This document shows positions 1 to 8,168 of a stretch of 34,268 bases of DNA, piece after piece. The DNA is from UBA1563 sp041667115 (GTDB lineage: Bacteria > Bacteroidota > Ignavibacteria > Ignavibacteriales > Ignavibacteriaceae), in contig JBAYFO010000038.1 of the NCBI GenBank assembly GCA_041667115.1, positions 1 to 34,268 of the forward strand, given 5' to 3'. Under the pieces are notes generated by a model. That model did not search any database. It worked only from the letters and a program-made list of their open reading frames with translations, and was not told the origin of the DNA. Within the stretch, counting starts at the first letter, position 1. Every line of letters starts with the position of its first letter. A program made the position numbers and the translations under genes.

Positions 1-59
1 AAGAACCCTGTAACTAAATATATCTCCGACTCTTGTAATGCGTAACCAAATCAACTTAT

Positions 60-102
60 AAAAAGCCCCCGCTTATAGCTCAGGTTCATGCTATTTGCGG
101 GG
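60..102 (-). terminator. Intrinsic terminator closing the permease/ROK gene group
   Basis: On the minus strand a stem of CCCCGC and ATAGC, separated by a symmetric AA/AA internal mismatch, encloses a 10-base loop (80-89) and is followed by a run of T (plus-strand A at 60-64). It begins 18 bases after the TAG stop of the short arylsulfotransferase-like stub, so it probably ends the transcript carrying the ROK kinase genes. Confidence 0.85.
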
Positions 103-119
103 ACTATCTTGAACGTGAA

Positions 120-617
120 CTATAAATAATTCCCTACCCCGGAGACCACATCACTTGTTGTAATAAATGTATAACCTGGAGAAGGATTATCGCTATTCCA
201 GATTTTGATTTTGGGGAAATCAGCAGGTAAAGAATCGGCACTTGTAATTGATGAACTTTTCATAACCGGTTCATCACGGCTAAAGAAGATTTCTCCGTCA
301 TCGCTAATTTTCGAGTAGCTAATTTTTTCTTTCAACGGAGAAACATAAAATGAAAAATTTACTCTCGGTAATTTTTGTTCTGAAATTGTTTTTATCCCGG
401 TATCAAAAAGTACATCGACAGTTTCGCCGGGTTGAAAATGAACCGGGAAGTTTAGAACAACGGTTTTTCCGTCGTCGGATAAAATCAAATTTGTTTTCCC
501 GGACACAAAAACGGAGTTGGGTTTCGGAGAAATATATTCATAGTCCGAAAAGCCCTGCGGAAAAACCGGAGGGACAGAAAAAAGAAGTATTATGCAAATT
601 GTAATTAATTTTTTCAA
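120..617 (-). pseudogene. Truncated N-terminal stub of an arylsulfotransferase-like secreted protein
   Basis: This 165-residue product has a signal peptide (about residues 1-20, hydrophobic core ICIILLFSV, ending near FPQG). An Ig-like beta domain follows, of the type that precedes the propeller in secreted arylsulfotransferase (ASST) homologues ('YISPKPNS', 'LSDDGKTV', 'FQPGETVDV'). The last residues (NPSPGYTFITTS...GNYL) resemble the first propeller strand, where a TAG stop intervenes; the DNA beyond it does not continue the propeller in any way I can see. The start is TTG at 617, supported by AAAGGA at 624-629, six bases away. It lies 51 bases downstream of ROK kinase 1 and runs into a terminator. 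I infer a 3'-deleted gene; a small free-standing secreted beta-domain protein is possible. The family match is from memory of related proteins. Confidence 0.6.
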
Positions 618-623
618 ATTGTA

Positions 624-629
624 TCCTTT
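624..629 (-). promoter_or_regulatory. Shine-Dalgarno site supporting a TTG start
   Basis: AAAGGA on the minus strand lies six bases upstream of the TTG at 617-615. No in-frame ATG near the signal peptide competes, so this site decides the start of the stub gene. Confidence 0.6.
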
Positions 630-668
630 GTTTTGTAACTCTTGTAAAGAGGACTCAACAAATAATTT

Positions 669-1646
669 TTAAGAAATATTTTTCTTTTTTTGAATTTCAT
701 GCCAGCTTAACGCACTTGCTCCAAGGATAGCAACATTCCCTTTTACCAAACCTGAAAGTAAAATTTCAACTTTACCCTGAAATAAATTCAGCATATTTTT
801 TTCCATATGCTTTTTTGTTGGAACAAGTAAAAGATCGCCTGCTACCGCGATTCCTTCAGATAAGATTATCGCTTCTGGATTTAAGTAAGCTACAACGTTT
901 GCCAAAGCTTCGCCAAGAATTTGTCCGGTATTTTCAAATGTAGCAATAGCAAGTTTATCCCCATGAATAGCTGCTTTCAAAATTAAATCCGAAGTGAGCT
1001 CACTGGGGCGGAATTCTTTAAGAACACTAATCTCATTTGATTTTGAAAGTAGTTCATAATATGTCCTTATAAGTCCACCTGTAGAAACATATGTTTCGAG
1101 ACAACCTTTTCTGCCGCAACCGCAGGAGCGCCCATTTTTTTCAACAATAGTATGACCAATTTCTCCGGCAAAACCATCACTGCCGTAAAGAATATTTCCG
1201 TCAACAACAATACCGCTGCCAAACCCTCTGCTCAAGGTAAGCTGAATAAAGTTTTTCATCTTTTTTGCGACACCGAATTTCATCTCTCCCAAAGCAGCGG
1301 CATTTGCATCGTTAGCTATAACGATTGGAAGATCGTAATATTTTTTTACCATGTCTTTTATATTGACATAAACCCAATTAAGATTTGATGAATACTCTAC
1401 CGTTCCTTTATAATAGTTTGCACTCGGAGCCCCGATTCCTATTCCAAGCAACTCATACTCTCCAGATTTTTCTTTGTATATCTTATTAAATTTTTTGAAG
1501 AGTCTTTCGAATAACGATTCGGGAGATTCGTTCAGCCTTGTTGGAATTCTGCTTTCCACAAAACAGTTCCCCAGGATGTCAACCAGCCCGAAGGAGGTAT
1601 TCGTCCCGCCAATTTCAATACCAAGAGTCACTTTTTTATGCGCCAT
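669..1646 (-). CDS. ROK-family protein with degenerate phosphate-binding motifs
   Basis: This 325-residue protein is a close tandem paralogue of the next gene upstream. ROK members are sugar kinases (glucokinase, GlcNAc or ManNAc kinase) or transcription regulators. There is no N-terminal DNA-binding domain, so a kinase origin is likely. Conserved: the catalytic Asp in NDANAAALGE (D113), EIGH (about 162-165) and the zinc motif CGCGRKGC with a following LE. Altered: the first phosphate loop is EIGGTNT (E11 instead of D), the second is LSRGFGSG (S139-R140 where the paralogue has G139-T140), and the C-terminal glycine-rich motif reads LSEGIA instead of LFGGLA. I infer reduced, changed or lost phosphotransfer. 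It is 18 bases downstream of its paralogue, presumably co-transcribed. Confidence 0.85.
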   Translation of the reverse strand: MAHKKVTLGIEIGGTNTSFGLVDILGNCFVESRIPTRLNESPESLFERLFKKFNKIYKEKSGEYELLGIGIGAPSANYYKGTVEYSSNLNWVYVNIKDMVKKYYDLPIVIANDANAAALGEMKFGVAKKMKNFIQLTLSRGFGSGIVVDGNILYGSDGFAGEIGHTIVEKNGRSCGCGRKGCLETYVSTGGLIRTYYELLSKSNEISVLKEFRPSELTSDLILKAAIHGDKLAIATFENTGQILGEALANVVAYLNPEAIILSEGIAVAGDLLLVPTKKHMEKNMLNLFQGKVEILLSGLVKGNVAILGASALSWHEIQKKKNIS

Positions 1647-1664
1647 AAGTATTCCAAGTTAGCA

Positions 1665-2687
1665 TTAATGATACTTGTTGTTTTTTATTCCGATGTTTTC
1701 TACCACTTCTGGAATTATTTCATTCTTATTAATTTCTTTCCAGATAAGTGCAGCTGCACCAAGGATTGCTGCATTCTCTGATTCCATTAAACTGGAAGAA
1801 AGTATCTTTACGGTTCCTTTATAGATCGGGAGAAGATTTTTTTCTAAGTGAATTTTCGTCGGATTAATGATAAGGTCTCCGGATAGCGCTAATCCGCCAA
1901 AAAGAATAATTGCTTCAGGACTTAAATGGGCAACACTATTTGCCAAAGCCAAACCCAATTTTGCTCCCGTAATTTCAAAAGCTAAATTGGCAATTTTATC
2001 ACCGTCTAATGCGGCTTGTTGAATATGCTTTGAAGTGAGAGAATTGAAGGAATATCCTCGAAACACACTATCGTCATTATAGGAAGAAAGAAGTTCAAAT
2101 ACTGTCCTACAAATTCCACTTGCCGAAACATACGTTTCCAAACAGCCCTTTCGACCACAGTTGCAAGACCGCCCGTTTTCTTCAATAATTGTGTGTCCTA
2201 TTTCTCCGGCAAAACCATCCTTCCCGTAAACGATATTTCCATCAACAACAATACCGCTGCCGAGACCAGTCCCTAATGTTATTAAAATAAAATTGTTGAT
2301 ATTTTGCGCAGCTCCGTACATCATTTCACCAACAGCGGCAATATTGGCATCATTGGTTACAAGAACCGGCAAGGCATAATACTTTCCGATCAAATTGACA
2401 ACATCCACATATCCCCAATTAAAATTGCTCGGATTCTCGATAGTCCCTTTAAAAATATTTGCAGAAGGAGCGCCAAGTCCAATTCCAACTAATTCAAAAT
2501 CAGCCTGTATTGGCTCATACTCTGCGTTAAAAGAATCAAACAACCGCGAAAATAAAAAATCTGCTGAAAGTTGTGCTTCTGTTGGGATTTGATTTTTTAA
2601 ATAACATTTACCTTTTTCATCTACCAAGCCAAAGACAGTATTTGTTCCCCCGATATCAATTCCTAAAACAACCTGAGTAGAACTCAT
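1665..2687 (-). CDS. ROK-family sugar kinase
   Basis: This 340-residue protein has an intact ROK kinase signature: DIGGTNT (D11, phosphate 1), NDANIAAVGE with the catalytic base D113, LGTGLGSG (138-145, phosphate 2), FAGEIGH (159-165) and the zinc cluster C175-x-C177-x4-C182. The ROK family phosphorylates glucose, N-acetylglucosamine, N-acetylmannosamine or fructose at the expense of ATP in the cytoplasm. The permease immediately upstream (98-base gap) suggests that it phosphorylates the imported sugar. The GH20 and NagX-like genes of the locus would fit an N-acetylhexosamine, but the substrate cannot be read from the sequence. The ATG start at 2687 places the phosphate-binding motif at the usual distance from the N terminus. 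Confidence 0.9.
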   Translation of the reverse strand: MSSTQVVLGIDIGGTNTVFGLVDEKGKCYLKNQIPTEAQLSADFLFSRLFDSFNAEYEPIQADFELVGIGLGAPSANIFKGTIENPSNFNWGYVDVVNLIGKYYALPVLVTNDANIAAVGEMMYGAAQNINNFILITLGTGLGSGIVVDGNIVYGKDGFAGEIGHTIIEENGRSCNCGRKGCLETYVSASGICRTVFELLSSYNDDSVFRGYSFNSLTSKHIQQAALDGDKIANLAFEITGAKLGLALANSVAHLSPEAIILFGGLALSGDLIINPTKIHLEKNLLPIYKGTVKILSSSLMESENAAILGAAALIWKEINKNEIIPEVVENIGIKNNKYH

Positions 2688-2785
2688 AATTTATTGTATC
2701 CAATCATAAAATTTTCAGATCTCTTATGTTTCTTATTTATGAACAACTTTATATCCACTTCGTTTAGTAATAATGTTATGATCTG

Positions 2786-4111
2786 TTACCATACTCGTTT
2801 TTTATGCCCTTTCAGAGCGTAATAAAAGATAAACAAATAACAGGGCAGAAGAATTAAGTATGAGCTTTGTGGCGAATAACTGTTTGACAGAACTCCGTAC
2901 AATGGAGGAAGCAGTGCGCCGCCGGCAATTCCCATAATCAGTATAGCAGAACCAATTTTTGTATACTTTCCAAGTCCCTCTAAAGCTAAAGGCCATAGAG
3001 TAGGCCAAATCATCGCATTTGCAAGTCCAAGAAGTGCGAGAAAAAATACCGAGTCCGGAACAGCCGGTATTCCAAGCCAGCCAAAAACATTACTCGAAAT
3101 TGCAACGCTTGCCGGTGAAGCTGAAATAACTCCCAAACTAAAAACAAGACCTAAAATTGCGGAAAGTATGAGGGCTTTTTCTTGTTTAATGAATCTAGGG
3201 ATTGCTAGTATTCCAATAATATAACCGAGCACCATAAATGTCATCGTATACGAAGTAAGTTTTCCAAAGAATGAAACGCCAAGGTTTTTACCATACATAC
3301 CGATTGTGTCGCCGGCAATCACTTCAACTCCAACATAAAAGAATAACGCTATTGCACCAAGTATAAGTTGAGGGAATTGAAAAATGCTCGTTTTACTATT
3401 AGCATCACTCTTAATACTATCCTCTTCACCTGTTTCAATTTCCGGTAGAGGGGAATATTTTATCATAGCGGCTAAGAGAACAAGTACAATAGCCATTATT
3501 ATATAAGGCTGGATTAAACGAGAGGCTAATTCATTGAAAGCCACAGCTTTTTGTGAAGCATCCATGAGTTTAAGATTCGCATCGCTGAACTTTTCCATTC
3601 CATGTAACATGATTGCAGTAAAAATCAGCGGACTCAAAATTCCCGCAAACTTATTTGCAATTCCCATAAAACTAATTCTAACAGCAGCACTTTCTTTTGG
3701 TCCAAGTACAACAATGTATGGATTGGAAGCCGTTTGAAGAATTGTTAAACCTCCCCCCATTACAAAAAGTCCGAGAAGAAACAAAGCATAAATTCTTGTT
3801 TGTGCGGCAGGAATAAAAATAAGCGCTCCGACCGCCATTGCGAGTAAGCCAAGTACCATTCCATTTTTGTAACCGGTTCTTTGCAGTACAGCGGACATCG
3901 GTATTGCCATTAACGTGTAGGAGATATAAAATGCAAGTGTGACAAGATAGGCTTCAATTTGGTTGAGTTCACAAGCAATTTTTAAGAATGGGATCAGAGA
4001 ACCATTCAGCCATGTAACAAAACCGAAAATGAAGAATAAAACGCCAATTGTTGTTATCGATAATAGATAACTGCTTGATTTAGATTGACCCATGTCCGTC
4101 GTTGTTGCCAT
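2786..4111 (-). CDS. FHS-type MFS sugar permease (FucP/GluP/NagP-like)
   Basis: This 441-residue protein is very hydrophobic and fits about twelve transmembrane helices. Motifs typical of the fucose-galactose-glucose:H+ symporter family are visible: FFIFGFVTWLNGSLIPFL in helix 1, FYISYTLMAIPM in helix 2, and MGGGLTILQTASNPYIVVLGP around helix 4. Family members import fucose, glucose/galactose or N-acetylglucosamine across the inner membrane by proton symport. It heads a group with two ROK kinases, which argues for a hexose or N-acetylhexosamine substrate. The cytoplasmic loop at about 228-240 is short and acidic. The 198-base gap upstream, with a palindrome at 4126-4138, may hold its own promoter. 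Confidence 0.9.
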   Translation of the reverse strand: MATTTDMGQSKSSSYLLSITTIGVLFFIFGFVTWLNGSLIPFLKIACELNQIEAYLVTLAFYISYTLMAIPMSAVLQRTGYKNGMVLGLLAMAVGALIFIPAAQTRIYALFLLGLFVMGGGLTILQTASNPYIVVLGPKESAAVRISFMGIANKFAGILSPLIFTAIMLHGMEKFSDANLKLMDASQKAVAFNELASRLIQPYIIMAIVLVLLAAMIKYSPLPEIETGEEDSIKSDANSKTSIFQFPQLILGAIALFFYVGVEVIAGDTIGMYGKNLGVSFFGKLTSYTMTFMVLGYIIGILAIPRFIKQEKALILSAILGLVFSLGVISASPASVAISSNVFGWLGIPAVPDSVFFLALLGLANAMIWPTLWPLALEGLGKYTKIGSAILIMGIAGGALLPPLYGVLSNSYSPQSSYLILLPCYLFIFYYALKGHKKRVW

Positions 4112-4125
4112 CGTAGTTATTCCAG

Positions 4126-4138
4126 TTAACTGAGTTAA
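4126..4138. promoter_or_regulatory. Short palindrome upstream of the sugar permease
   Basis: TTAACT-G-AGTTAA is a perfect 6+6 inverted repeat around one base, 15 to 27 bases upstream of the permease ATG. It could be an operator overlapping the 5' leader. In AT-rich DNA such a palindrome can occur by chance. Confidence 0.25.
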
Positions 4139-4309
4139 TAGTTTTTTAATGCAGATATTTCTTCAAAAGGCCGCAAGAAGCCTTGGCAAAATTGTTTCAT
4201 TAAACCAAGAGCTAAGTTAAATAAAGATAGAACGCGTAGTAAATTAAATGCAGTAAACGCGCAAATTATACTGTGAGATTGACAGAGAAGCCCCTGTAAC
4301 CATGCGTTT

Positions 4310-5077
4310 TTAGAAGAAAAGTTTTTTCTTTAGTTTTGATAAATACCGTTGACTTATTACGAATGGTTGTTTTATATTTTTTAAGTACACCATGTAAGAT
4401 CTAGTATAAAATTTCTCAACCCTTTCTACGTGTTCAAAGTTAATTATGGTTGAGCGGTGAATTCTGATAAACGCCGTATCCGGTAAAACATTTTCCCATT
4501 CTCTAAGAGATTTACGAATAATTACTTTTTTGGAATTGTCCAAGTATACATTGGTGTACTCGTTGAAAGCAGTGATACACTCAATATCATGAATCTTAAC
4601 AAATTGTGGTTTGTTCCCCTCGGTAACAAATAAATGCTCTTCAATATTTTTCTTCGGTTCAGTTTCGTCAATAACGGCCTGTGGTTTAAGGCTGCTTTTT
4701 CTCGCTCTCTCGTTTTTGCTTAGTCTTACTTCGATGGCTCTAAACAAATCCGCAGCCATAAATGGTTTTGTGATATAATCATCAGCGCCCAGATTCATCC
4801 CGTAGCGTAAATCCGTCATTTCAGTTTTAGCGGTAAGAAAGATAAACGGAATTGAAGAGAGCGTTTCATTTTTGTTAAGCCGTTTGAGCACTTCATATCC
4901 ATCCATGTTCGGCATCTTTATGTCACAGATTATGAGATCCGGCACATGCTCTTTTGCAAGTTTTAACCCTTCAGCACCGCTCTCGGCTTCAAGAACAGAA
5001 TAATTTTTTATTTCAAGCAAATCTTTTATTCCTGTCCTTACAGGTTTTTCATCCTCAATAATTAAGATTTTTTTCAT
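4310..5077 (-). CDS. LytTR-type response regulator
   Basis: This 255-residue regulator has an N-terminal receiver domain (about 1-120): acidic pocket E8-D9, phosphoacceptor D52 in ICDIKMPNMDG, T82 and K104 in TKPF. A linker (about 121-150) leads to a LytTR DNA-binding domain (about 150-250) with FNEYTNVYL, RKSLREWENVLP and FIRIHRSTIINFEHV, characteristic of that fold. LytTR proteins bind pairs of short direct repeats as dimers. The gene lies 49 bases downstream of the PAS/HisKA kinase gene, so the two form a two-component system. Their place behind the hydrolase genes suggests control of this locus, which is inference. Confidence 0.92.
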   Translation of the reverse strand: MKKILIIEDEKPVRTGIKDLLEIKNYSVLEAESGAEGLKLAKEHVPDLIICDIKMPNMDGYEVLKRLNKNETLSSIPFIFLTAKTEMTDLRYGMNLGADDYITKPFMAADLFRAIEVRLSKNERARKSSLKPQAVIDETEPKKNIEEHLFVTEGNKPQFVKIHDIECITAFNEYTNVYLDNSKKVIIRKSLREWENVLPDTAFIRIHRSTIINFEHVERVEKFYTRSYMVYLKNIKQPFVISQRYLSKLKKKLFF

Positions 5078-5126
5078 GTTATTATAAGGTTGTTATTTAT
5101 GTCCAAAATTGTTTGTTGAATAATTT

Positions 5127-6269
5127 TTAAACCAACGTCATCATTGGTATAGAGACAATGAACGTGGTCCCTTTATTTAATCTGCTTTTGAAATCCATCT
5201 TCCCTCCGTGAGATTCTACACATCTTTTTACAATTGACAGCCCTAAACCGGTACCTTCAATTTCTCCAGTATTTTCTCCTCTGAAAAATGTTTCAAACAA
5301 TTTGTTTTGATCATGTTTCGAAATACCAATTCCATTATCCGAAATAGTAAATTCAATTTCTGATTTAGTTCCCCTAACTTTTAACGTAATTTCTCCACCG
5401 CTTGGGGAATACTTTACTGCGTTGGATAAAAGATTCGAAAGAATATGATGCAGCAATTTATTATCTACAATAGCATGTTTGTTTTGCATTTCATACGAGA
5501 GATTAATATTATGCCGGGGTGAGGCGTTATTCCTAGCTTCATCTATCATTTTAAGAGAGAAATCAAAGAGATCGATATTCGTCGGAGAAAATTTCCACTT
5601 CCCGACTTCAGTTTTGTTTATAGTAATAATGTCATCCAACAGGCGTGTCATATAAATTACTGCATTCTGTATTTGAATAATATAATCAACATACTTTTCA
5701 TCGCTGATTATTCTACCAACCATCAACAGAACTTCCGATGATGTGAGAATAGTAGTGAGCGGAGTTCTAAACTCATGCGAAGAAGTTGACAAAAATCTTA
5801 ACTTCAAATCTTCAAGTTGTTTTTCCTTTTCCGAAATTGAATGGTTGTCTCCATCCGTCTTGATTAGTGTTAAAAAGAAAAATTGTTTGTTCAGTTCGGT
5901 GAAGGGACTGCTATATATTTCAACATCCTGTTCATTTCCGTTCTTTAGCTTGTGCCGAGCATTGAAATGTTTTCTTTCGTAATCCTTCACTATCTGCGAC
6001 TTTGTTTTAGACTTCAAGGAGACATCGATATCCGTCAATTTCAACGTTAAGAATTTTTTTTTTTTGTAGTTGTAAAAGGTACAAGCTGCTTTATTTGCGC
6101 TTTTTACCGAAAAGTCTTCCGGGTCTACAACAAGGACTGGAAACGGATACGCTTCAAAAATTTGATCGTAAAAATAACCGAACGGTGACGGCTTTTCTTT
6201 GCGCGATGTTTTTTTGACCGTTTGATTCTCTGTCCTATTCTTCATTCTCTGAACCGGTATTGACTTCAT
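5127..6269 (-). CDS. Soluble PAS/HisKA sensor histidine kinase
   Basis: Using the ATG at 6269 (380 residues; an in-frame TTG at 6275 would add two), the order is: basic N terminus (1-30), PAS domain (about 32-140, FEAYPFPVLVVDP...SANKAA), HisKA with phosphorylatable H165 in SSHEFRTPL, then HATPase with N-box NLLSNAVKYSP, G1 DNGIGIS, F-box FETFFRG and G2 GTGLGLSIVK. No transmembrane helix is visible, so it should sense a cytoplasmic signal. It probably phosphorylates the LytTR regulator encoded next. LytTR regulators are more often paired with membrane LytS-type kinases. A 12-base A tract (plus-strand T at 6054-6065) encodes four lysines in the PAS domain and is prone to slippage. Confidence 0.9.
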   Translation of the reverse strand: MKSIPVQRMKNRTENQTVKKTSRKEKPSPFGYFYDQIFEAYPFPVLVVDPEDFSVKSANKAACTFYNYKKKKFLTLKLTDIDVSLKSKTKSQIVKDYERKHFNARHKLKNGNEQDVEIYSSPFTELNKQFFFLTLIKTDGDNHSISEKEKQLEDLKLRFLSTSSHEFRTPLTTILTSSEVLLMVGRIISDEKYVDYIIQIQNAVIYMTRLLDDIITINKTEVGKWKFSPTNIDLFDFSLKMIDEARNNASPRHNINLSYEMQNKHAIVDNKLLHHILSNLLSNAVKYSPSGGEITLKVRGTKSEIEFTISDNGIGISKHDQNKLFETFFRGENTGEIEGTGLGLSIVKRCVESHGGKMDFKSRLNKGTTFIVSIPMMTLV

Positions 6270-6352
6270 TACCAAAAAACTATTAAATAATTTTATTAAT
6301 CGTATTTAAAATATCACAAATTATGCTTTTCATTCATACCATGATTTAATGT

Positions 6353-8149
6353 TTATTTTAAGAGTACAATTTTCTCCGATATTGTTTGCGCAGAAGTATT
6401 AAGAAAAATATAATATATCCCGCTCGAAAGATTATTCGCGGTAAAATTTACAACATACTCTCCGGCTTCATATTGCCCCGAAGCTAATTTCCGCGACATT
6501 CTTCCCAACCCATCAAAAATGGAAAGGTTCACATCCGTCTGTTTTGGTAATGAAAATTTAATATTTGTTGTTGAGTTGAAGGGATTTGGATATGACTGCA
6601 AACCAATGTGGTCGGGAATAAGCTTATCGCTTCCTACCGAAGTTGTTGTGTCTTCCTCTATCATTATTCCGTGGAGTATCGGCAAACCATTTTTGGCTTT
6701 GAAATAAACTTCAAGAATGTTCTCATCAATTTGAATTCCATTGATTATTTTTTCACATGCATTGTTGGTCCCGACTTCTTTATAAATATCAAGATTACTA
6801 ATTACAATTTTACCATTTATATAAATATCAAAAACTCTTGCCCCAACACTATTTTTTTCTGTTTCAACAAAAAATAATTTTAGGGAGTATTTACCATTGT
6901 GTAATCTATTCCGGTAAAAAGTAATTCCTTCGACTCCCGTATTATACAGGGAAGCGTAATCTCCTGTTAATGCGAGTCCGCTTTCCTGCTTGATGGAACC
7001 ACCGATTGAACCATATTCTTGCGCTTCATCCCATTTTTGTTCTTTTAATGCACCTCCAACAACAGTTTGGTTATTCCCAATATCAACAACCAATGGCAGG
7101 GCATGTGCGCTTTGCAGATTTATTTTTTTTAAGCCCGAAGAATTAGGAGTTGGTGCCAGGTCCTTAATTCCGAAACAATAAGCTGCCGGGTATGTAGTTG
7201 CACTTGTAGCACCAGCTACCGTAAACAAAATTTTCCTCTTAGAGGTAAGGAGCGTTGGATTTGACAGTGTTAACCCAAGCATTATATAATTTGAAGTGTT
7301 TTCTGCTGAAACTTTATCGACCGCTTCGGAAAACTCAATCAGCATTTGATCTTTAAATATCCAACCGCTCATTGGATAAGGGGCATCAATATCTTTATCT
7401 ATGACAGGGGTTGGATAGCTTGCAACTTGATTTTCTTTTGTCATGCACAAAAGTAAATAGCCGTCTTTCAGCAAAACATTTTGTGGTTTAAAATCGCATA
7501 AGTTTGAACCGAAAGTTGAAGCTGATTTAACCCACCTATTATTATCGAACGTATTGAAATCGTCACTCCACTTAAGTGTAAAATTATTATTTACACCGGG
7601 GGTATACTCATAATATTTAATCCAGTCATACATTGCGTAAAGAGGGATGCTGCTGTCATTAAAGGTGCCGGCCCAATCTACCGAGTTTGGCATCCAAAAA
7701 TTCATCATAATTGCCTGGGGAAGTGAAAGTGATTTTATTCTATCGCTATTATCTCTATGCACTTCGCATCCATCAACAAACCATGCTACATAATCAGGCG
7801 TCCACTCAATAGCGTGAACATGGAAAGCTGCATGAGGATTAAAATTGATAACTTCCCGATGGTTTACTCCCGATTGATCCGGTGTAAAGGTTGTGTATTG
7901 GGCTTCGTTATTGTCTTTGCCCATAATTTCAATATCAATTTCATTGTAGGTACTTGATTTTGTATTGTACGTAAAGAGAGTGGAAGTAACTCCTCCTGCA
8001 CTTGCAGATTTCATTCTTACTTCAATTCTTCCATAGAGAAAAGATTCGTTCGTTCGTACTTCACCGCTCCAATAATTTTTAGCGAACGTACTGGAGCCAA
8101 CTAAGAATAAAAAAATAACCGTTTTCAAAATTGCAAAAATATTTTTCAT
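6353..8149 (-). CDS. T9SS-secreted GH16 beta-glucanase with circularly permuted catalytic domain
   Basis: This 598-residue protein has a signal peptide (1-23). The GH16 catalytic core begins directly with the strand usually found in mid-domain (YWSGEVRTNESFLYGRIEVRMK region, 26-47), then the active site E70-I-D72-I-E74 (nucleophile, helper Asp, acid/base), and WTPDYVAWFVDG (116-127). The N-terminal GH16 segment appears only afterwards (FTLKWSDDFNTFDNNRW, about 190-206, to LLLCMTK near 238). This order matches the naturally permuted 1,3-1,4-beta-glucanase of Fibrobacter succinogenes. An Ig/SbsA-like domain (about 255-350), a malectin-like domain (about 352-498) and a T9SS sorting domain (518-598, YPNPFN) follow. 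The expected role is endo-cleavage of mixed-linkage beta-glucan at the cell surface. It starts 19 bases after GH43, with AGAAAG upstream. Confidence 0.9.
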   Translation of the reverse strand: MKNIFAILKTVIFLFLVGSSTFAKNYWSGEVRTNESFLYGRIEVRMKSASAGGVTSTLFTYNTKSSTYNEIDIEIMGKDNNEAQYTTFTPDQSGVNHREVINFNPHAAFHVHAIEWTPDYVAWFVDGCEVHRDNSDRIKSLSLPQAIMMNFWMPNSVDWAGTFNDSSIPLYAMYDWIKYYEYTPGVNNNFTLKWSDDFNTFDNNRWVKSASTFGSNLCDFKPQNVLLKDGYLLLCMTKENQVASYPTPVIDKDIDAPYPMSGWIFKDQMLIEFSEAVDKVSAENTSNYIMLGLTLSNPTLLTSKRKILFTVAGATSATTYPAAYCFGIKDLAPTPNSSGLKKINLQSAHALPLVVDIGNNQTVVGGALKEQKWDEAQEYGSIGGSIKQESGLALTGDYASLYNTGVEGITFYRNRLHNGKYSLKLFFVETEKNSVGARVFDIYINGKIVISNLDIYKEVGTNNACEKIINGIQIDENILEVYFKAKNGLPILHGIMIEEDTTTSVGSDKLIPDHIGLQSYPNPFNSTTNIKFSLPKQTDVNLSIFDGLGRMSRKLASGQYEAGEYVVNFTANNLSSGIYYIFLNTSAQTISEKIVLLK

Positions 8150-8168
8150 ATTATCAACTTTCTATAAT

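Noticed and set aside
350..604. Plus-strand open frame of 84 codons
   Set aside because: It lies antisense to the stub gene, which has a signal peptide and recognisable domain; composition is arginine-rich shadow type.
639..651. CTCTT-GTA-AAGAG dyad between ROK 1 and the stub gene
   Set aside because: Short stem, tiny loop, no T tract; likely chance.
4167..4184. AAGGC/GCCTT stem after the response regulator region, possible terminator
   Set aside because: The stem has five base pairs and no T tract, and it lies between the permease and regulator without a clear role.
4233..4261. CGCGT/ACGCG inverted repeat in the 4112-4309 gap
   Set aside because: The arms are five bases with a loop of about 19; not convincing without conservation data.
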